Source of the DNA: Olivibacter jilunii
GTDB lineage: Bacteria; Bacteroidota; Bacteroidia; Sphingobacteriales; Sphingobacteriaceae
DNA: 64,000 nt
NCBI RefSeq assembly: GCF_900607235.1
Contig: NZ_LR027851.1
Span: 473,035 to 537,034, forward strand
Reading direction: 5' to 3'
This document shows positions 18,507 to 28,310 of this stretch, piece after piece. The first letter of the stretch is position 1, and the number at the start of each line of letters is the position of its first letter. Below the pieces are notes generated by a model. That model was given only the letters and a program-made list of their open reading frames with translations, was not told the DNA's origin and did not search any database. The translations under genes were made by a program, and so were the position numbers.

Positions 18507-19745
18507 TTAAGTGTGTGAATTCTTTTGGATGCGTAAAAGTGCTTCCAGAAAATAATAGTCGGCATATACTAAGGGTACATCAATCTCACCTCCATGAGGA
18601 ATACTGCCTACGCTATGTTTTAGCAGAAAATAGCCATTTGTGCCGGCTTGAGCCATATACCTGTCCGTACTCAATGATTGCAGAATTTTCTTTGCAGTGC
18701 TGTAAAATAAGCGTTTATGCTTTTCTTCTGCATAAGTACTGAGCTCAAGCAGTGCCGAGCTGGTAATTGCAGCCGCTGATGCATCCCTTGGAATTTCTTT
18801 AAACTTGGAGGCATCATAATCCCAGTTTGGCTGATAACCTGCTTGTCCGACATGGAAATCCCAATAGGGAATAAGGTCACTGGGCAAGTGTTGATGATTG
18901 ATATAATATTCCGCCATTTTGATGGCGGAATGGAGAAATTTCGTGTCTTTAGTTTCCCGATACATAACCGTAAAACCATAAAGTCCCCAAGCTTGTCCTC
19001 TTGACCAAGCCGAATTGTCGGCATAACCCTGAGCCGTTTCTCTACTCAGTACCACTCCCGTTAAAGGATCATAGTTGACCACGTGATAAGAACTATAATC
19101 TGGACGATAGTGGTTTTTGAGCGTTGTTTCAGCATGTTTTATGGCGATGGTTCTGAAAGAGCTATCGCCTGAAAGCTGTGATGCCAGAAAAAGCAGCTCC
19201 AGGTTCATCATATTATCAATAATTACCGGAAATTGATAAACCGATTGGCCATCCCACGAACTAAAACTGTTCCACGATTGGATGGCACCGACTTTTGAAT
19301 TGTAGCGACTAACAAGCGATTTGGCACTTTGAATCAGTATTTTCTTATAGCACGTGTCGCCGGTTAGCCGGTATGCATTGCCATAGCTAGAATTCATCAT
19401 AAATCCGATGTCATGATGATCTGTATTGTATTGATTTGCTTCTAATGAATGGGTCCATTTTTGAGCGGCTGCTTTCCACTTATTGTCTTTGGTATACTCA
19501 TATAGATACCACAGACACCCTGGCCAGAAACCACCGGTCCAATCATGGATAACAGTATAGCTAGTTTTTCCGTTGGCATCGGTCGATCGTGGATAGCGAT
19601 TTAGATCGGTTGCAGCGGATAACAGGAGGGTGTATTGTCGCGCTGCCCGATCGAAACTTCGTTGGACAATATCTTGCCTGTCATGGTTAAATGAAACCAG
19701 TAGCAAAGTCAATAATAAGGTGTATGGGAATAAAAACTTTTTCAT
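18507..19745 (-). CDS. GH88 unsaturated glucuronyl hydrolase family protein
   Basis: 412 residues from ATG 19745 (MKKFLFPYTLLLTLLL signal); the longer TTG start at 19778 would overlap susD. (Alpha/alpha)6 barrel with HDWTGGFWPG (67-76), HHDIGF with D112 and IIDNMM with D177, which fit the two conserved Asp residues of GH88. RGQAWGLYG is also typical. The enzyme hydrates the unsaturated uronic acid left by polysaccharide lyases, so the target glycan probably contains uronic acid. No lyase is in the window. Confidence 0.92.
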   Translation of the reverse strand: MKKFLFPYTLLLTLLLVSFNHDRQDIVQRSFDRAARQYTLLLSAATDLNRYPRSTDANGKTSYTVIHDWTGGFWPGCLWYLYEYTKDNKWKAAAQKWTHSLEANQYNTDHHDIGFMMNSSYGNAYRLTGDTCYKKILIQSAKSLVSRYNSKVGAIQSWNSFSSWDGQSVYQFPVIIDNMMNLELLFLASQLSGDSSFRTIAIKHAETTLKNHYRPDYSSYHVVNYDPLTGVVLSRETAQGYADNSAWSRGQAWGLYGFTVMYRETKDTKFLHSAIKMAEYYINHQHLPSDLIPYWDFHVGQAGYQPNWDYDASKFKEIPRDASAAAITSSALLELSTYAEEKHKRLFYSTAKKILQSLSTDRYMAQAGTNGYFLLKHSVGSIPHGGEIDVPLVYADYYFLEALLRIQKNSHT

Positions 19746-19770
19746 CTTTAATAATTTACGGCATGCTGAT

Positions 19771-21534
19771 TTAATCAATCCAACCTGGGTTCTGTTTCAA
19801 GTTGGGATTCATTTGGATTTCATTTGATGGTATGGGCCAGGTATACAGATGATCACCTTTATAGCTATAATCGCTGACATTGGCACCCCAAATCTGCTTT
19901 CGACCATTTCCGACCTGGAAAACCTTTTCTTTCCAAGTAGCCCATCGTAATTCATCGAAATAGTTAATACCTTCATTAGGAAATTCCACTCTTCGTTCAT
20001 TGCGAATACGCTCGCGCAAGTCTTCTTGTCCTGTCACGGTAGTGGCTGTATTTGAATTTAACAAGGCAACACCCGCCCGCGCCCGTACTTCATTCACTTT
20101 TTCGACTGCCTCTGATAGCAGCCCTTGTTCGTTGAGGGCCTCGGCCCACATCAATAGCACATCTGCGTACCGCAGAATAGGAAAATCGATCGGCCCAAAA
20201 TTCCGGTCTACTAGTTCAGTAACCCCTTCGGCTACAAACTTTCTATAAAAGTAAAAGAAATTGATCTGTGTGTCGCTTTGAATATCACCATCGATTGGCG
20301 CTTGCGCCCTAAAGGGCCAACGCATATGTTGTATACTTTCCACATTAGTAAAATTATAGGCACCGCGGAAGGTTGCATAAGGAGTAACTATATTCGCCTG
20401 CAAACGGGGATCACGGTTATCATAGGCTGCCTTAATGCGTTCTTCGTTACCCTGTGGTAGATAAAGCTCCATTTTTGCACCACGTAATGCAGCAGCGGCT
20501 TTTTCACTTTCGGTTAGGTTATCGCGTAAGAAAAACACCTCCCTTTCATTAACGGAAAGTTTTGTGTAGCCGGGAATAACCGCGTCCCAGCTGAATTTCG
20601 ATCCATCCATATTTTCATAAAGATCCACGAGATGCGGAGAGGGCATATAATAGTTCCAACCGCGAGTGTAAGCGGAGGGCCATCCGCAGAATAGCTGGAA
20701 ATTGTTTCCGTAACCAAATTCACTACGATTTTGAATTGAAAATATCATCTCTGACGACTGTTCATTGGCTTCCTTAAACAGAGCTTTGTAGTCAGCGAAT
20801 AAAGTATGTCCGGCATCCTTCACCTTTTGGAAATCTGCAGCGGCCAATGCCCAATCGGTCTTGTATAGATAAATCTTTCCACGCAAGGCGTAGGCCGCTG
20901 CCTTGGTGACGTGTCCATAGTTTCCATCTCCGGTAGCGTATCGTTCCGGTAGCTGTGGTTCATTAATACAGTCGCTAAGATCAGCTAAAACCTGATCCCA
21001 TACCTCTTCTTCGGTATTTCTTGGCTTAACCGCTTCTGTTGCCGTGAAAGGTTCCAAATAGATAGGCACCCCCTTATATACTTGATTTAATCGGAAATAG
21101 AAGTAGGCCCTCAAAAATTTACATTCAGCAATATACCTTGCCTTCTTTTCCGTACTAGATGGTGACTTCTGCGGAATGTTCTTTATGCCATCATTGGCCC
21201 GTTGGATGCCTTCATACATCATCTGCCAGATATTTAAGAACAAAGGATCGCCGGCAGTAATCGTACCTGTTAACAAGGGCTCATCCCAACGTCCTTGTCC
21301 TGTAAATGAGAATCTGTCCATCTGATACAGTTCATAGGGCGAAACGAGTCCGCTATGCCCCATTTTTAATCGTAACGCATTATAGACGCCGGCGACACCT
21401 AAATCGGTTAGGTTATCCGTAGTCCACATCGTGGTGCTGGAAACAGAAGAATAGGGGGAAGTATCCAATAGGTCTTTTTTGCAACTACAAAGAGCGCTAA
21501 TCATTAATATCGCGAATATTTTTTTCATGATCAT
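19771..21534 (-). CDS. SusD/RagB-family glycan-binding lipoprotein (locus 2)
   Basis: 587 residues. Lipoprotein signal MIMKKIFAILMISALCSC (C18), SusD helices with YIAECKFLRAYFYFRLNQVYKGVPIY-type features near 110-135, FPILRYADVLLMWAEALNE, RNERRVEFPNEG and the terminal WPIPSNEIQMNPNLKQNPGW. It is the surface partner of the SusC encoded 6 bases upstream. An internal ATG lies at the third codon. Ligand unknown, but the following GH88 and GH29 genes imply a fucose- and uronate-containing glycan. Confidence 0.95.
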   Translation of the reverse strand: MIMKKIFAILMISALCSCKKDLLDTSPYSSVSSTTMWTTDNLTDLGVAGVYNALRLKMGHSGLVSPYELYQMDRFSFTGQGRWDEPLLTGTITAGDPLFLNIWQMMYEGIQRANDGIKNIPQKSPSSTEKKARYIAECKFLRAYFYFRLNQVYKGVPIYLEPFTATEAVKPRNTEEEVWDQVLADLSDCINEPQLPERYATGDGNYGHVTKAAAYALRGKIYLYKTDWALAAADFQKVKDAGHTLFADYKALFKEANEQSSEMIFSIQNRSEFGYGNNFQLFCGWPSAYTRGWNYYMPSPHLVDLYENMDGSKFSWDAVIPGYTKLSVNEREVFFLRDNLTESEKAAAALRGAKMELYLPQGNEERIKAAYDNRDPRLQANIVTPYATFRGAYNFTNVESIQHMRWPFRAQAPIDGDIQSDTQINFFYFYRKFVAEGVTELVDRNFGPIDFPILRYADVLLMWAEALNEQGLLSEAVEKVNEVRARAGVALLNSNTATTVTGQEDLRERIRNERRVEFPNEGINYFDELRWATWKEKVFQVGNGRKQIWGANVSDYSYKGDHLYTWPIPSNEIQMNPNLKQNPGWID

Positions 21535-21540
21535 CTGAGT

Positions 21541-24500
21541 TTAAAAGGTTAGATTTATGCCTAATGAATATTGACGCATGGTGGGGTAATTTGAGTCGGG
21601 CCCAACTTCAGGATCCAAACCCGGAAATTTGGTGAACGTTAACAAATTCTCGCCAGCTAAGTAAACCCGAAGCTTGGAGATGGAAAATCGGTTAGCAAAA
21701 TTACTCGGTATGGTATAACCGATCTGTAAATTTCTAAGTTTGACAAAGGATGCATCATAGAAATAGAAATTACTGGTTCGGCCGTTTTGTGCATCGGTGA
21801 CTCCCTTTAGGCGCGGATAATGTCCTTGGATATTGTTAGCCGGATCATTGGGATTTGTTTCGTTGTAATAGTAATGATTGTCAGCCACTAAAAGTGGAAC
21901 TGATTTACCTTGTGCTACGATCGATTGGTTTAAATAAATCGTATTCCAATAATAAGACATTCCCGTGGCCGCCGACCAAATCATAGAAAAGTCGAATCCT
22001 TTATAAGCCATGTTAACGCTTAAACCGAAATTGTAAGCGGGTGTGGCACGTTTGTTCATAAACTGTTGATCGTAGACATTGCCATATATACCATCACCAT
22101 TTAAATCCGCATAGATCAAATCGCCATACCAGATCTTAGTAAGATCAATACCATCTGCCGGCTGGAAGCTGTAACCGGCCGCAACCATCTGCTTTAACCA
22201 TTCCATGTCCTCCGGTGTGCGGATCATGCCATCATGCGGTCCACCGTTTATGTTGACAGAACCGTCGGCCAAAAAATGGTCACCCGTACCTTGATAGATA
22301 TTGTACAGGTAAAACTCGTTAATAGCATGCCCCTCCAAAATTCGTGTGTTGCTTCCATTTGAAACCTGGCCAATGTTGGATTGATAAACACGGTTTCCCG
22401 TGGCATCAGTTATGAAGCCCTCCTGCAAGCGTCCTTTGTATTTTTCAACCCGATTGGTGTTGTATGCAAAATTGCCGGAAATTGAATATTGGAAATCGTT
22501 AGCTTTTCCCTGATATCCCAAGCTCAATTCGACCCCCTTTTTGCTTACCTCAGCAATATTCATTGTCGCTGCTGCCGCAGTGCCGGTAGTTGCGGGAATA
22601 TTTGGAACGAAGAGGATTCCGTCCGTATACCCCCGGTAAAAATCAACTTCGAAATTAAGCTTCCCTTTCCACGTGATACCGGAGATGCCAAGATTGGTTG
22701 TCGTGGTTGTTTCCCAATGGAGTAAATCGTTACCAAGTTTCGTCTGCGCCAAGCCTCGTACCGCTTGATTGTTAAAAGAATAGGGAACGGTACCATATGT
22801 CGGCAAATGGTCATAATTGCCGGAAGCATTATTGCCGGTTCGGCCCCAAGAGGCGCGAATGCGAAGATCATCGATAAAGGATTTAATAGACGACATAAAG
22901 CGCTCTTCGGAAATCCGCCAACCAGCAGAAAATGCAGGGAACAAGCCCCAGCGACGCGCGGCTCCAAAGCGCGACGAGCCGTCATAGCGTATGACTACTT
23001 CTCCAAGATAGCGCTGGTTAAAAGCATAATTGAGACGACCGAATACCGATCGCAAACCATAATCTGTTTCATCTCCGTTAATGCCAGTCATGGTTGTGCC
23101 TGAATTTAATGTCGTTAAATCAGGATGTATCAAGCCTAATTTAGCAGCATCAAAATTATATTGGTTATAATATTGTTCGTTGTACCCCAATATCGCACCA
23201 AAGTCGTGTTTTCCAAGGGTGTTGTTGTAACGTAAAACGTTATCGATTATCACATTATAGCTTTTGTACAAAGAATATCGGGTTGTCATTTGTGCTGGAG
23301 TTTGTGCAGCTGTACTTAGCTGATTGGTTGCAAAATTCCATTTCTCATAGGGGATAGGGTGGGTGTTATTCTCTGTATACGAATTGTCGTAGTGAACTTT
23401 TGTTTCAAATGTTAAGCCTTTTACCAAGTCCAATTTTGCAAAGATTGTGCTATTAATGCGGTTCACCTGGTTTTTTCCCCCTTGGCTGTTTAAGAAGGCT
23501 AATGCATTGTTGGCCGTTGCCGACTCCTCGGCTGCGGCAGGGAATCCATAAACACCGCGGTAGCTAGGGTATACACCTGGAACCGTTTGCGTTAAGTAAG
23601 AATATGCCGTTGCAACGTCAACGACACTGGTATTCTGGATGTCACCGAAAGTTTGGGTGCCCACCGTCAGAAATTTGGCTACTTTAGCTTGGAGGTTAAC
23701 GCGCAGCCGAATATTGTCGGCGCTGGTTAAGGGCATTGTTCCGGGATTATCAAAATAACCAACGGAGAAAAGATATTGCGTGTTTTCTGTTCCACCGTTC
23801 AAAGCAAGGTTATGATTTTGCAATAACTTCCGTTCTCCGAAAAGTTCTTTTCCCCAATTTGTATTAGGATAAGCGACATAATTGGGAATACCGTGTTCGG
23901 TTAAACCATTCGGATCTTTCGCCGCTGTCTCCCATTTATCGATTGTTGCGTCCGTATATATAGCAGCTTGTCCAAGATTCATAAAACCTTCATTTACCAG
24001 TCGCATATGCCTGGTGTAGTCAGTGACAAATTCGGGCACATTGTTAGGCCTAAGCAAGGAAGTCATGCCGGTATAGGATACGCTTGTTTTTCCCTTTGTG
24101 CCCTTCTTAGTTGTAATCAAAATAACACCATTTGAACCTAGCGATCCATAAATAGCTGCGCTCGCTGCATCCTTCAAAACGGAAATTGCCTCCACATCAT
24201 TTGGGTTGACGGCATCCATAGAACCTACAATACCATCGATAACCACTAAAGGGGAAGTGCCGTTTAAGGTTCCTGTTCCACGTACTAAAATGTTGGACCC
24301 ATCCGCTCCGGGTTTTCCGGTGCTCGCTTGCACATTGACCCCTGCTGCAAGGCCCGCCAAAGAAGAAGATAAAGTGGAAGTAGAACGGTTCTCTATAGAT
24401 GACGCATTAATCGTAGCAACAGACCCAATGACATTCTCCTTTTTTTGCGTTCCATAGCCCACTATCACCACTTCGTTCAGATCGTTAATCAGTGGTTTCA

Positions 24501-25098
24501 TGGAGATTGTTAGCGTAGCTTGGCCATTTAGGTTGATCTCCTGAGCTTCGTATCCTAAAAATTGCACTAAAAGAATTCCTGTACGGAGATTAATCTTGCA
24601 TTGGAAATGGCCTTCGTCATCGGTTGTAATTGTTTCGCCACTGCTTTTGTTTTTTATCGTGACACCTGCTAAGGGTTTGTCCTGTTCGTCTACTACAATT
24701 CCCGTCAGTAATTCTTCTTGTTGTGATATAACGGATACTTTTCTTTGCAATAGGATTGTCTTACCGCGGATGTTATAGTCTAAGGACTGATTAGCAAAAC
24801 AGGCGTCGAGTACTTCTCTGATATCTTTGTTTCGCATATCTACCGTAATAGGTTGCAACTCTTGTGCAACACGATTATTATAGAGAAAATCGTAATCTGC
24901 CTGTTGCCTGATCTTTGCGACGATCTCTTTTAGTGTTGCATTTTTAGCCTTAAGGGTGATTTTCTGTGCAAAGCTGGATGCATGCACCTGCAACATGGTT
25001 AGTACAACTAGCAATGCGGTCAGTTTCATTTTTAACAAGATGTGACGGAAACAATACGGTATCATACCGAATGACGTTTCGATAAAATTTTTATACAT
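21541..25098 (-). CDS. SusC/RagA TonB-dependent receptor with STN domain (locus 2)
   Basis: 1185 residues from ATG 25098; a TTG at 25131 would add 11 residues. Signal region ends near SSFAQ (about 45), STN domain at about 50-110 (KEIVAKIRQQADYDFLYNN), carboxypeptidase-regulatory-like domain at about 128-200, plug from EVVIVGYGTQKKENVIGSV, LVVIDGIVG, barrel to a terminal SLGINLTF. It imports oligosaccharides with the SusD that follows and signals through the FecR encoded upstream. Confidence 0.96.
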   Translation of the reverse strand: MYKNFIETSFGMIPYCFRHILLKMKLTALLVVLTMLQVHASSFAQKITLKAKNATLKEIVAKIRQQADYDFLYNNRVAQELQPITVDMRNKDIREVLDACFANQSLDYNIRGKTILLQRKVSVISQQEELLTGIVVDEQDKPLAGVTIKNKSSGETITTDDEGHFQCKINLRTGILLVQFLGYEAQEINLNGQATLTISMKPLINDLNEVVIVGYGTQKKENVIGSVATINASSIENRSTSTLSSSLAGLAAGVNVQASTGKPGADGSNILVRGTGTLNGTSPLVVIDGIVGSMDAVNPNDVEAISVLKDAASAAIYGSLGSNGVILITTKKGTKGKTSVSYTGMTSLLRPNNVPEFVTDYTRHMRLVNEGFMNLGQAAIYTDATIDKWETAAKDPNGLTEHGIPNYVAYPNTNWGKELFGERKLLQNHNLALNGGTENTQYLFSVGYFDNPGTMPLTSADNIRLRVNLQAKVAKFLTVGTQTFGDIQNTSVVDVATAYSYLTQTVPGVYPSYRGVYGFPAAAEESATANNALAFLNSQGGKNQVNRINSTIFAKLDLVKGLTFETKVHYDNSYTENNTHPIPYEKWNFATNQLSTAAQTPAQMTTRYSLYKSYNVIIDNVLRYNNTLGKHDFGAILGYNEQYYNQYNFDAAKLGLIHPDLTTLNSGTTMTGINGDETDYGLRSVFGRLNYAFNQRYLGEVVIRYDGSSRFGAARRWGLFPAFSAGWRISEERFMSSIKSFIDDLRIRASWGRTGNNASGNYDHLPTYGTVPYSFNNQAVRGLAQTKLGNDLLHWETTTTTNLGISGITWKGKLNFEVDFYRGYTDGILFVPNIPATTGTAAAATMNIAEVSKKGVELSLGYQGKANDFQYSISGNFAYNTNRVEKYKGRLQEGFITDATGNRVYQSNIGQVSNGSNTRILEGHAINEFYLYNIYQGTGDHFLADGSVNINGGPHDGMIRTPEDMEWLKQMVAAGYSFQPADGIDLTKIWYGDLIYADLNGDGIYGNVYDQQFMNKRATPAYNFGLSVNMAYKGFDFSMIWSAATGMSYYWNTIYLNQSIVAQGKSVPLLVADNHYYYNETNPNDPANNIQGHYPRLKGVTDAQNGRTSNFYFYDASFVKLRNLQIGYTIPSNFANRFSISKLRVYLAGENLLTFTKFPGLDPEVGPDSNYPTMRQYSLGINLTF

Positions 25099-25168
25099 TT
25101 GATTGTTGGGTTTAAAATTGTTTAGAAGCAATGAATTTATTTACCTAACTGTAGCCTGTGCTACTGAG

Positions 25169-25192
25169 CCGGAAATGCGCCAACATTTCCGG
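25169..25192. other. Symmetric hairpin in the leader of susC 2
   Basis: CCGGAAATG and CATTTCCGG form a perfect 9-bp stem with a 6-base loop, 71 bases before the susC start. The T-rich run TTTCTTTTTT is on the plus strand, opposite to the operon, as in locus 1. A smaller GTAGC/GCTAC hairpin (25151-25164) follows on the susC strand. Confidence 0.6.
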
Positions 25193-25237
25193 TTTCTTTT
25201 TTCTCCTTTCTTTATTTGGTAACGTTGCCTTATTTCA

Positions 25238-26407
25238 TTATTTGTACTCGTTGTTATCCATCACAATAAGCTTTCTTCCCTGAAGTTTAAACCGAATGTT
25301 GCCGAGTGTCGTCAAATCACGGAGAATATCTTGTAGGTTGGCATTGCGAGAAAAGGTCCCTCCGTAACGATCGGTGTTGTCAGTTTGTTGATAGCTTACT
25401 TCCACATCATACCAACGTTCAATTACGGGCATAATTTGTTGGATACTTTGATTATCAAATATAAAGTAGCCGTTTTTCCAAGAAATAATATCTGCTGGAT
25501 TTACTGTACGTACCTGCATATTTCCGCGATTCTTTTGGACGACTGCTTGCTGGTTTGGATATAGTTGTTTAGTGTTTGCTGATGTAGGTTCTTTCACCAC
25601 TACACTCCCAGATAGCAAGGTAGTTTGGACAAGGGACTCTTCTGGGTACGCTTTAATATTGAAACTGGTGCCCAGCACTTGCACGGTGCTGCCCTCACTT
25701 CGGACAACGAAAGGCTGTTGAGTCCGTTTAGCAACTTCGAAATAGGCCTCGCCCGCTAGTGTGATAACTCTTTCTTTCAGATTGGCGAATGAACTGGGAA
25801 AACTGAGCGTTGAACCAGCATTAAGCCACACCTTCGTACCATCTGCTAATTCCAATTGATATTCACCACCTTTTGGGACATGAAGTGTGTTAATTATATT
25901 TGCATCTTGCTTTGTCTTTTGGTCCTTTGCTTTATATACTACACGCCCTTCGTCTTTTGTAATTAAGGCTTCCTCGTTGGCTATTGTACCGTTTTGGGTG
26001 TCGTCTAATTGAATGGTGCTACCGTCGGCAAGTGTCAGAGTTGCCTTATTTTTTCCAGGAACTATAGGAGATTCACTTGCTTTCGCTATATGCCGCGTTG
26101 ATTGTTTCATTGGTTTTAAAAGATGGATATAAGAACCGATTAGTAAAACACCGACAATGGCGGCTGCCGCATAGTACCACAATTTCTTAACTGTTCGCGT
26201 GTTTCCTGAAGATGAAAGTGCGGTGGTTTCTTTAATACGTTCGAAAATGGATTCTTTTATGTCGTTCTCAATACCGAACTTTTCATCCCATGGCTTATCG
26301 TCTAGCCGAAACTCCTGCCAATACTCTCGTAAACGTTGCTTTTCCTCGGCGCTACACAGTCCTTTGGTATATTTTTTATAGAGTGCAATAAAATCTTCTC
26401 GATTCAT
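25238..26407 (-). CDS. FecR-family anti-sigma factor (locus 2)
   Basis: 389 residues. N-terminal cytoplasmic domain (about 1-72), membrane segment at about 76-93 (YYAAAAIVGVLLIGSYIHLL), FecR domain at about 185-280 (VPKGGEYQLELADGTKVWLN, LAGEAYFEV) and C-terminal DUF4974 (about 315-385). ATG 26407 is the clear start. Unlike locus 1, its sigma factor gene is divergent, 99 bases away. It is predicted to hold that sigma factor until SusC 2 binds its substrate. Confidence 0.94.
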   Translation of the reverse strand: MNREDFIALYKKYTKGLCSAEEKQRLREYWQEFRLDDKPWDEKFGIENDIKESIFERIKETTALSSSGNTRTVKKLWYYAAAAIVGVLLIGSYIHLLKPMKQSTRHIAKASESPIVPGKNKATLTLADGSTIQLDDTQNGTIANEEALITKDEGRVVYKAKDQKTKQDANIINTLHVPKGGEYQLELADGTKVWLNAGSTLSFPSSFANLKERVITLAGEAYFEVAKRTQQPFVVRSEGSTVQVLGTSFNIKAYPEESLVQTTLLSGSVVVKEPTSANTKQLYPNQQAVVQKNRGNMQVRTVNPADIISWKNGYFIFDNQSIQQIMPVIERWYDVEVSYQQTDNTDRYGGTFSRNANLQDILRDLTTLGNIRFKLQGRKLIVMDNNEYK

Positions 26408-26506
26408 AAGATTAACTGGTTATTATGGTAGTGACAAAAAATTAAAGACACACACATAAAAATTTTATTTTTTTTTGAGAATGTGTTTTATTTGCAGAAA
26501 CCAATT

Positions 26507-27088
26507 ATGTCAAGCAGCAAACTAACCGACCTTGAATTATGGCTCGCGGTAAAGCGAAGCGATCAACGAGCATTTAGTTTTTTGTACGATCGATATTGGT
26601 CAAAAATCTATACGACTTCTTATAGCTATCTGCGCGATAAAGAATTAGCTGCAAATGTAGTACACGATGTGTTTACTTCGCTTTGGTTACGAAGAGACGC
26701 GTTGATGATCCAATCATTTGAAGCGTACGTAACGAGAGCTACCAAATACATTATCTTCCGGAATTTGTCCCAGCTTCGAAAAAATTTAATGGAATATGAG
26801 GACGATTTAGAACGAAAGTTGAAAGATGATACAACTAACAGGGGAGAAGAAAGGCTAGTACAAGACGAATCGATGCAACTTGTTCAATATTACTTATCGG
26901 CACTACCCGCTCGATGTCAGGAGATCTTTTCGATGAGCCGATTTGACCAGTTGTCTAATGAGGAGATTGCCCAACAGCTCGGAATTTCAAAAAGAACGGT
27001 AGAAAATCAACTCACCTATGCTTTGAAACATTTAAGAATGCATTTAAAAGAATTAAGTATTATCTGCTTGTTTTTGTTGGTATCTTAA
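26507..27088 (+). CDS. ECF RNA polymerase sigma factor (locus 2)
   Basis: 193 residues from ATG 26507 (MSSSKLTDLELW); an upstream GTG at 26483 is less likely. Region 2 holds ELAANVVHDVFTSLWLRRD and region 4 holds LPARCQEIFSMSRFDQLSNEEIAQQLGISKRTVENQL. The C-terminus is again hydrophobic (SIICLFLLVS), as in the locus 1 sigma factor. Divergent from its fecR, so both promoters share the 99-base gap. Predicted to transcribe the susC 2 operon. Confidence 0.93.
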   Translation: MSSSKLTDLELWLAVKRSDQRAFSFLYDRYWSKIYTTSYSYLRDKELAANVVHDVFTSLWLRRDALMIQSFEAYVTRATKYIIFRNLSQLRKNLMEYEDDLERKLKDDTTNRGEERLVQDESMQLVQYYLSALPARCQEIFSMSRFDQLSNEEIAQQLGISKRTVENQLTYALKHLRMHLKELSIICLFLLVS

Positions 27089-27109
27089 TACAGCTTGTTC
27101 ATTTATTCG

Positions 27110-27598
27110 TTATGAAGTGTGGGAATTTTTTAAATGTTGACGGAATTCATTCCATGCTTGCTGATAAGCTTTGCCACCACCCCGAGTGCTTCTCATATAG
27201 CTATTTCCTATTTGAACACTTACTAGGAGAAAAAGAAGAACAATTGCTAGTATAATGGTCACTGGTAGTATATGACTAAACATCCAACTAAATACCTGCT
27301 TTTGAATAAAATACTCAGGAAAGAGAAGGTTTGTCAAGTATATTCCCCCGATAACGAGACCTATCAACAGGGCTATGGATACCGTGATTGATTTCCACAG
27401 CTTGCCTTTTTTCAGAACGGCTGAATAGCTATTCGTATGACTCCATTTTTCCAGCTCAACCAATTGTTCATCTAAATTATCTTCAATTTTTTTTACCGGA
27501 ATTTGATGTTGATCAATCCATTGATGACAATAAAGTAATTGTTCTTTGAGGTGCGCCACTTGCTGTAGCGAACTTCCTAAACTATGTAAAAAACCCAT
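27110..27598 (-). CDS. Hypothetical membrane protein with two TM segments
   Basis: 162 residues from ATG 27598 (MGFLHSLGSSLQQVAHLKEQLL). A cytoplasmic helical N-terminal part (about 1-65, charged, coiled-coil-like) is followed by two membrane segments at about 70-92 and 110-132 and a short basic C-terminus. Four bases separate it from the upstream gene on the same strand, so the two form an operon. I do not recognise the family. It converges with the sigma factor gene. Confidence 0.7.
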   Translation of the reverse strand: MGFLHSLGSSLQQVAHLKEQLLYCHQWIDQHQIPVKKIEDNLDEQLVELEKWSHTNSYSAVLKKGKLWKSITVSIALLIGLVIGGIYLTNLLFPEYFIQKQVFSWMFSHILPVTIILAIVLLFLLVSVQIGNSYMRSTRGGGKAYQQAWNEFRQHLKNSHTS

Positions 27599-27602
27599 AA
27601 TC

Positions 27603-28310
27603 TCAATTCTCAAATTTAATAACCCGTCCTATAGTATAGTTAGCTCTTTGCATGTCTTTTGGGTAAGCAATAAGCACATCTTCTTGTACAATTTCTTCCA
27701 TTAGATGTTTAATAACGCGCTCTTGGCTAGCTCCGAAATTCCCGATTGATAGTTCACTTTGCCTATTATCCATATTATCTTCTACTAGGGTGTTACTTCT
27801 GACAATAAAGATGGAATCACCTTCAATCTTCATGACCTTAACCAATCCGATTCCATTTATACTTTGCTCATCTGCGGTATTAATAAAAGATACACGTAAA
27901 ATATCTCCCTGTTTTAACTGCCTTAAACGATTGTACAACGTTTCTTTCCGAGTGGCAGCTTCCGCTGATTTTTTTGCATTTATCTTTGGCATTACAACCG
28001 ATAGGACAGCAATAGCGATTAAGAAAATGATTGTATTTCTGAAGAAGCCAATTTGAAAAGGGACAGCCTCCTTTAGTACTTCAGCCTCCTTTTTTATAAG
28101 GTCACTCCAATCTGCTTTTAGAATTTCCTTTCCTTGAATCGTATAAAGCCGACTTTTCTTAACACTCGCTGGGAACCAAGGTCCCAACCAAGAGATATAA
28201 TGTTGGCTAATTGCCAATACGAAGGACTCTTCAACTTGCGCGTTCTTGAGCTTTCCCTGAATGTTTTTTTGGATAAGTTGTTTTTCGTTAATGGAGTAAA
28301 TAAAAATCAT
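27603..28310 (-). CDS. Hypothetical membrane-anchored protein
   Basis: 235 residues from ATG 28310 (MIFIYSINEKQL); a more upstream ATG at 28364 would add 18 residues. The N-terminal 85 residues contain ILKADWSDLIKKE, one membrane segment follows at about 91-107 (TIIFLIAIAVLSVVMP), and a beta-rich domain of about 100 residues follows (QLKQGDILRVSFIN, VKVMKIEGDSIFIVRS). Family not recognised. First gene of a two-gene membrane operon. Function unknown. Confidence 0.65.
   Translation of the reverse strand: MIFIYSINEKQLIQKNIQGKLKNAQVEESFVLAISQHYISWLGPWFPASVKKSRLYTIQGKEILKADWSDLIKKEAEVLKEAVPFQIGFFRNTIIFLIAIAVLSVVMPKINAKKSAEAATRKETLYNRLRQLKQGDILRVSFINTADEQSINGIGLVKVMKIEGDSIFIVRSNTLVEDNMDNRQSELSIGNFGASQERVIKHLMEEIVQEDVLIAYPKDMQRANYTIGRVIKFEN

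Noticed and set aside
22560..22985. 141-residue frame inside susC 2 on the same strand
   Set aside because: It is a shifted frame within a long intact SusC gene with clear barrel features.
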